Of a stretch of 8,203 nucleotides of DNA, positions 6,364-8,203 are shown piece after piece. The notes beneath the pieces were generated by a model. That model had not been told where the DNA came from. It saw only the letters and a program-made list of their open reading frames with translations, and ran no database searches. Positions within the stretch are counted from its first letter, which is position 1, and each line of letters begins with the position of its first letter. The DNA comes from CAZJBP01 sp964544115. Its GTDB lineage: Bacteria > Verrucomicrobiota > Kiritimatiellia > UBA8416 > JADHWI01. Position numbers and translations under genes: made by a program. Location: assembly GCA_964544115.1 (NCBI GenBank), contig CAZJBP010000155.1, positions 1-8,203 of the forward strand, read 5' to 3'.

Positions 6364-6369
6364 GGGAGG
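6364..6369 (+). promoter_or_regulatory. Ribosome binding site of the metallophosphoesterase gene
   Basis: GGGAGG lies 4 bases before the ATG at 6374. It selects this start over an in-frame GTG at 6290, which would add 28 charged, poorly structured residues ahead of the first membrane helix. Confidence 0.7.
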
Positions 6370-6373
6370 CGGC

Positions 6374-7516
6374 ATGTTCCTGTTTCTGGCGACGTACATC
6401 CTGATTGGGCTGGCGCTGAACTTGTACATTCTGCGCTGGCTGAGGCCGGCTTTAGGCTGGAGATCCTCTGCCTCGCGGTGGTTCGCCGTCCCGGCGCTTC
6501 TGCTGACACTGCTGCCGATCGCGTCCCGGTTGTGCGACCGGTGGGGACACTACAACCTCGCGCTGGTCACGGGGCTTCCCGGATACGCATGGATGGCCGT
6601 GATCCTGTGGGGCGTCTGTTTCGGGCTTCTGGCCGAACTCATCAACGCGGGCCTGCGCCTGGCGTCGCTGGCGCTGCCTTCGGCGCGACGCTTCCTTCTG
6701 TCCCCGCGGCAGGTGGTGTGCTCGGTGCTGGCGATGGGCGTCCTCCTGGTGGCATGGGGTGCAGTCGAGGTAAAGACGCTCGAGACCGTCACGATCCGCA
6801 TCCGCACCCCGCGGTTGCCGGCGGGAGCCGCGCCCATCCGGATCGTTCAGGTGTCCGACATCCATTTCAGCCGGCTCGTGAGGCGGCCAGCCCTGGAGCG
6901 ACTGATCGCGTCAATCGAACGCGCGGACCCGGATCTGCTGATGTGCACCGGTGACGTCTTTGACTCGACGGCTCCGGAAATGGACGACTATGCAAAAACG
7001 CTGGCGCGGATTCCCGCTGCCCTGGGGAAGTTTGCCTGCCTGGGCAACCATGAGTTCTACCTTGGCGTCGGGAACAGCCTGCGCCTGCTGGATCTCGCGG
7101 GATTCAAGGTTCTCCGTCAGGATCGAGCGGTTGTGGAGCGCGCCGGAACCAAGGTCGAGATCATGGGCGTGGATGATCCGGCGGGGCGCTACACCGGTGA
7201 AGAGCCCATGACGGACGAGGACGGCATCCTCCGCGGAGGGCAATCCGAAGCCTTCTCTATCCTGCTCAAGCACCAGCCCCGCGTTTGGGGCGGGGCCGTG
7301 CAGCCGCCTGATCTCCAGCTTTCCGGCCACACACATGGAGGTCAGATCCTGCCCGCGCAGGTGTTCGCGCGCCTGGGCTACCCGCGCTGGCGAGGCCTCT
7401 ATGAACTGGGCGATGGCCGGAAGCTCTACGTGAACCGAGGCGTCGGCACGTGGGGGCCTCCGATCCGGGTTCTCGCCCGCCCGGAGATCACGCTGTTCAT
7501 CATCGAGCCCGAGTGA
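6374..7516 (+). CDS. Membrane-anchored calcineurin-like metallophosphoesterase (YkuE/LpxG type)
   Basis: This 380-residue protein has four predicted N-terminal membrane helices (about residues 1-23, 35-54, 70-92 and 112-132), followed by a calcineurin-like phosphoesterase domain (about 152-380). The full two-metal site is visible: DIH (D162, H164), GD (D194), GNHE (N225, H226), the histidine in LLKHQP (H300), and GHTH (H319, H321). The NRGVGTWGPPIR segment near the end is typical of the YkuE group. These enzymes hydrolyse phosphoester or pyrophosphate bonds. One characterised relative in Chlamydia, LpxG, cleaves UDP-2,3-diacylglucosamine in lipid A synthesis, but many relatives have unknown substrates, so that role is only a possibility here. 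The gene is 97 bases downstream of the MipA-like gene in the same direction. Its stop is only 3 bases from the stop of the convergent gene. Confidence 0.92.
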   Translation: MFLFLATYILIGLALNLYILRWLRPALGWRSSASRWFAVPALLLTLLPIASRLCDRWGHYNLALVTGLPGYAWMAVILWGVCFGLLAELINAGLRLASLALPSARRFLLSPRQVVCSVLAMGVLLVAWGAVEVKTLETVTIRIRTPRLPAGAAPIRIVQVSDIHFSRLVRRPALERLIASIERADPDLLMCTGDVFDSTAPEMDDYAKTLARIPAALGKFACLGNHEFYLGVGNSLRLLDLAGFKVLRQDRAVVERAGTKVEIMGVDDPAGRYTGEEPMTDEDGILRGGQSEAFSILLKHQPRVWGGAVQPPDLQLSGHTHGGQILPAQVFARLGYPRWRGLYELGDGRKLYVNRGVGTWGPPIRVLARPEITLFIIEPE

Positions 7517-7519
7517 TCG

Positions 7520-8203
7520 TTAGAATGTCACGACAAGCCCCGCCACGGCGTAATGGAAGAGCGAGAAGGTGTAGACCGTATCGTTGTCCGCGCCGCCTTC
7601 CAGAATCCGATAGCCGGCCTTCAGGGACACATGGTCGTTGAGGGGTACGACCGCGGCGAGGAGCACATCCTCCGCCCGGCCCTGCGGCGCGGCAAGCGCG
7701 TCGCCGTCCAGGACCAAATGGAGCCGCGGATGCGCCAGCCAGACGGCGCTGAAACTGAGCAGCGGAACCAAGCCGAGGTCGGTGTTCTCAGACTCCTGCC
7801 CGCCGCCTTCCAGCCGGATGGCCGCATCGCGCACCTTGGCCGACACGCCGGCGCGGAACTGGAACTTCGGCGAATCATACAGGAGATAGCGGTACGTGAG
7901 GCGGTAGGAGTTGAACCGGAACGTGGATTCAAGGGGTGTCCCCGCCGGAAATGTCGCGCCGTTGAAATCCACGTCCCGGTCCAGCGTGCCGTCGGATCGC
8001 ATCGTCAGGAAAGCCGCCAGCAGGCCGAGGTCGTGCTTGCCGGCCAGCGTCACGGTGTAGCGGGCGCGGCAGGCAGGGAAGGAGTCCGCGGAGAGGTCTT
8101 CCGTCAGCGACAGCTTCGTGCCCGAATCGCCGGGAATCCGCACGTCGTTGTAGCCGGGGAACACCCAGCCGCCCTCGATGTCGAGCGCCTGTGACGGTCC
8201 GGC
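7520..8203 (-). CDS. Outer-membrane beta-barrel protein, family not recognised (5' end outside window)
   Basis: The reading frame is open from the right window edge to a TAA at 7520-7522, giving the last 227 residues. The true start and any signal peptide lie beyond 8203. The visible part alternates polar and hydrophobic residues in strands about 9-12 long (for example FNSYRLTYRYLLY, FQFRAGVSAKVRDAAIRL and HVSLKAGYRILEG). Short turns separate the strands, and the chain ends in phenylalanine, the usual C-terminal signal for outer-membrane barrel insertion. The segment near the edge, LDIEGGWVFPGYNDVRIPGD, suggests the first visible strand and loop of the barrel. I cannot assign a named family or cargo. 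A porin-like or structural envelope role is inferred from shape only. Confidence 0.75.
   Translation of the reverse strand, partial: AGPSQALDIEGGWVFPGYNDVRIPGDSGTKLSLTEDLSADSFPACRARYTVTLAGKHDLGLLAAFLTMRSDGTLDRDVDFNGATFPAGTPLESTFRFNSYRLTYRYLLYDSPKFQFRAGVSAKVRDAAIRLEGGGQESENTDLGLVPLLSFSAVWLAHPRLHLVLDGDALAAPQGRAEDVLLAAVVPLNDHVSLKAGYRILEGGADNDTVYTFSLFHYAVAGLVVTF

Overview
This is a high-GC window from a Gram-negative bacterium. It encodes several outer-membrane or periplasmic proteins: a MipA-type barrel, a CsgG-like protein and a second beta-barrel. The N-terminal fusion of a sugar-binding protein to a MalF-type permease, together with the overall gene mix, is compatible with the PVC group (Verrucomicrobiota, Kiritimatiellota or Lentisphaerota). 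That placement is inference; no phylogenetic marker is present apart from one tRNA.

Layout. Positions 1-338 are non-coding. They hold a head-to-head pair of closely related bulged hairpins, each preceded by GTAG, which is the architecture of a REP doublet (REPIN/BIME), and then a possible promoter. Positions 339-3540 are a two-gene operon for the membrane part of a CUT1-type carbohydrate ABC importer. The first gene fuses the solute-binding protein to the MalF-type permease and the second is the MalG-type permease. No ATPase gene is in the window. Converging on this operon from the other strand (3653-4582) is a CsgG-like protein with a FlgT C-terminal-like domain. A 302-base gap (4583-4884) follows, with a direct repeat, a candidate promoter and a LacI-operator-like palindrome, and then tRNA-Phe(GAA) at 4885-4960.

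Downstream of the tRNA are two overlapping, mutually exclusive hairpins. Next come an outer-membrane protein that joins a DUF2141-like domain to a MipA/OmpV barrel (5140-6276), a membrane-anchored calcineurin-like metallophosphoesterase of the YkuE/LpxG type (6374-7516), and the C-terminal part of an unassigned outer-membrane beta-barrel on the minus strand (7520-8203, running off the window). The last two genes converge with only 3 bases between their stop codons.

How the genes work together. The ABC genes form one functional unit for sugar or polyol uptake, apparently relying on an ATPase encoded elsewhere. The remaining genes share a cell-envelope theme but show no obvious single pathway. 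The least expected observations are the covarying REP-like hairpin pair and the binding-protein/permease fusion, whose added transmembrane helix gives a consistent topology. I found no CRISPR array, insertion sequence, phage gene or defence system.
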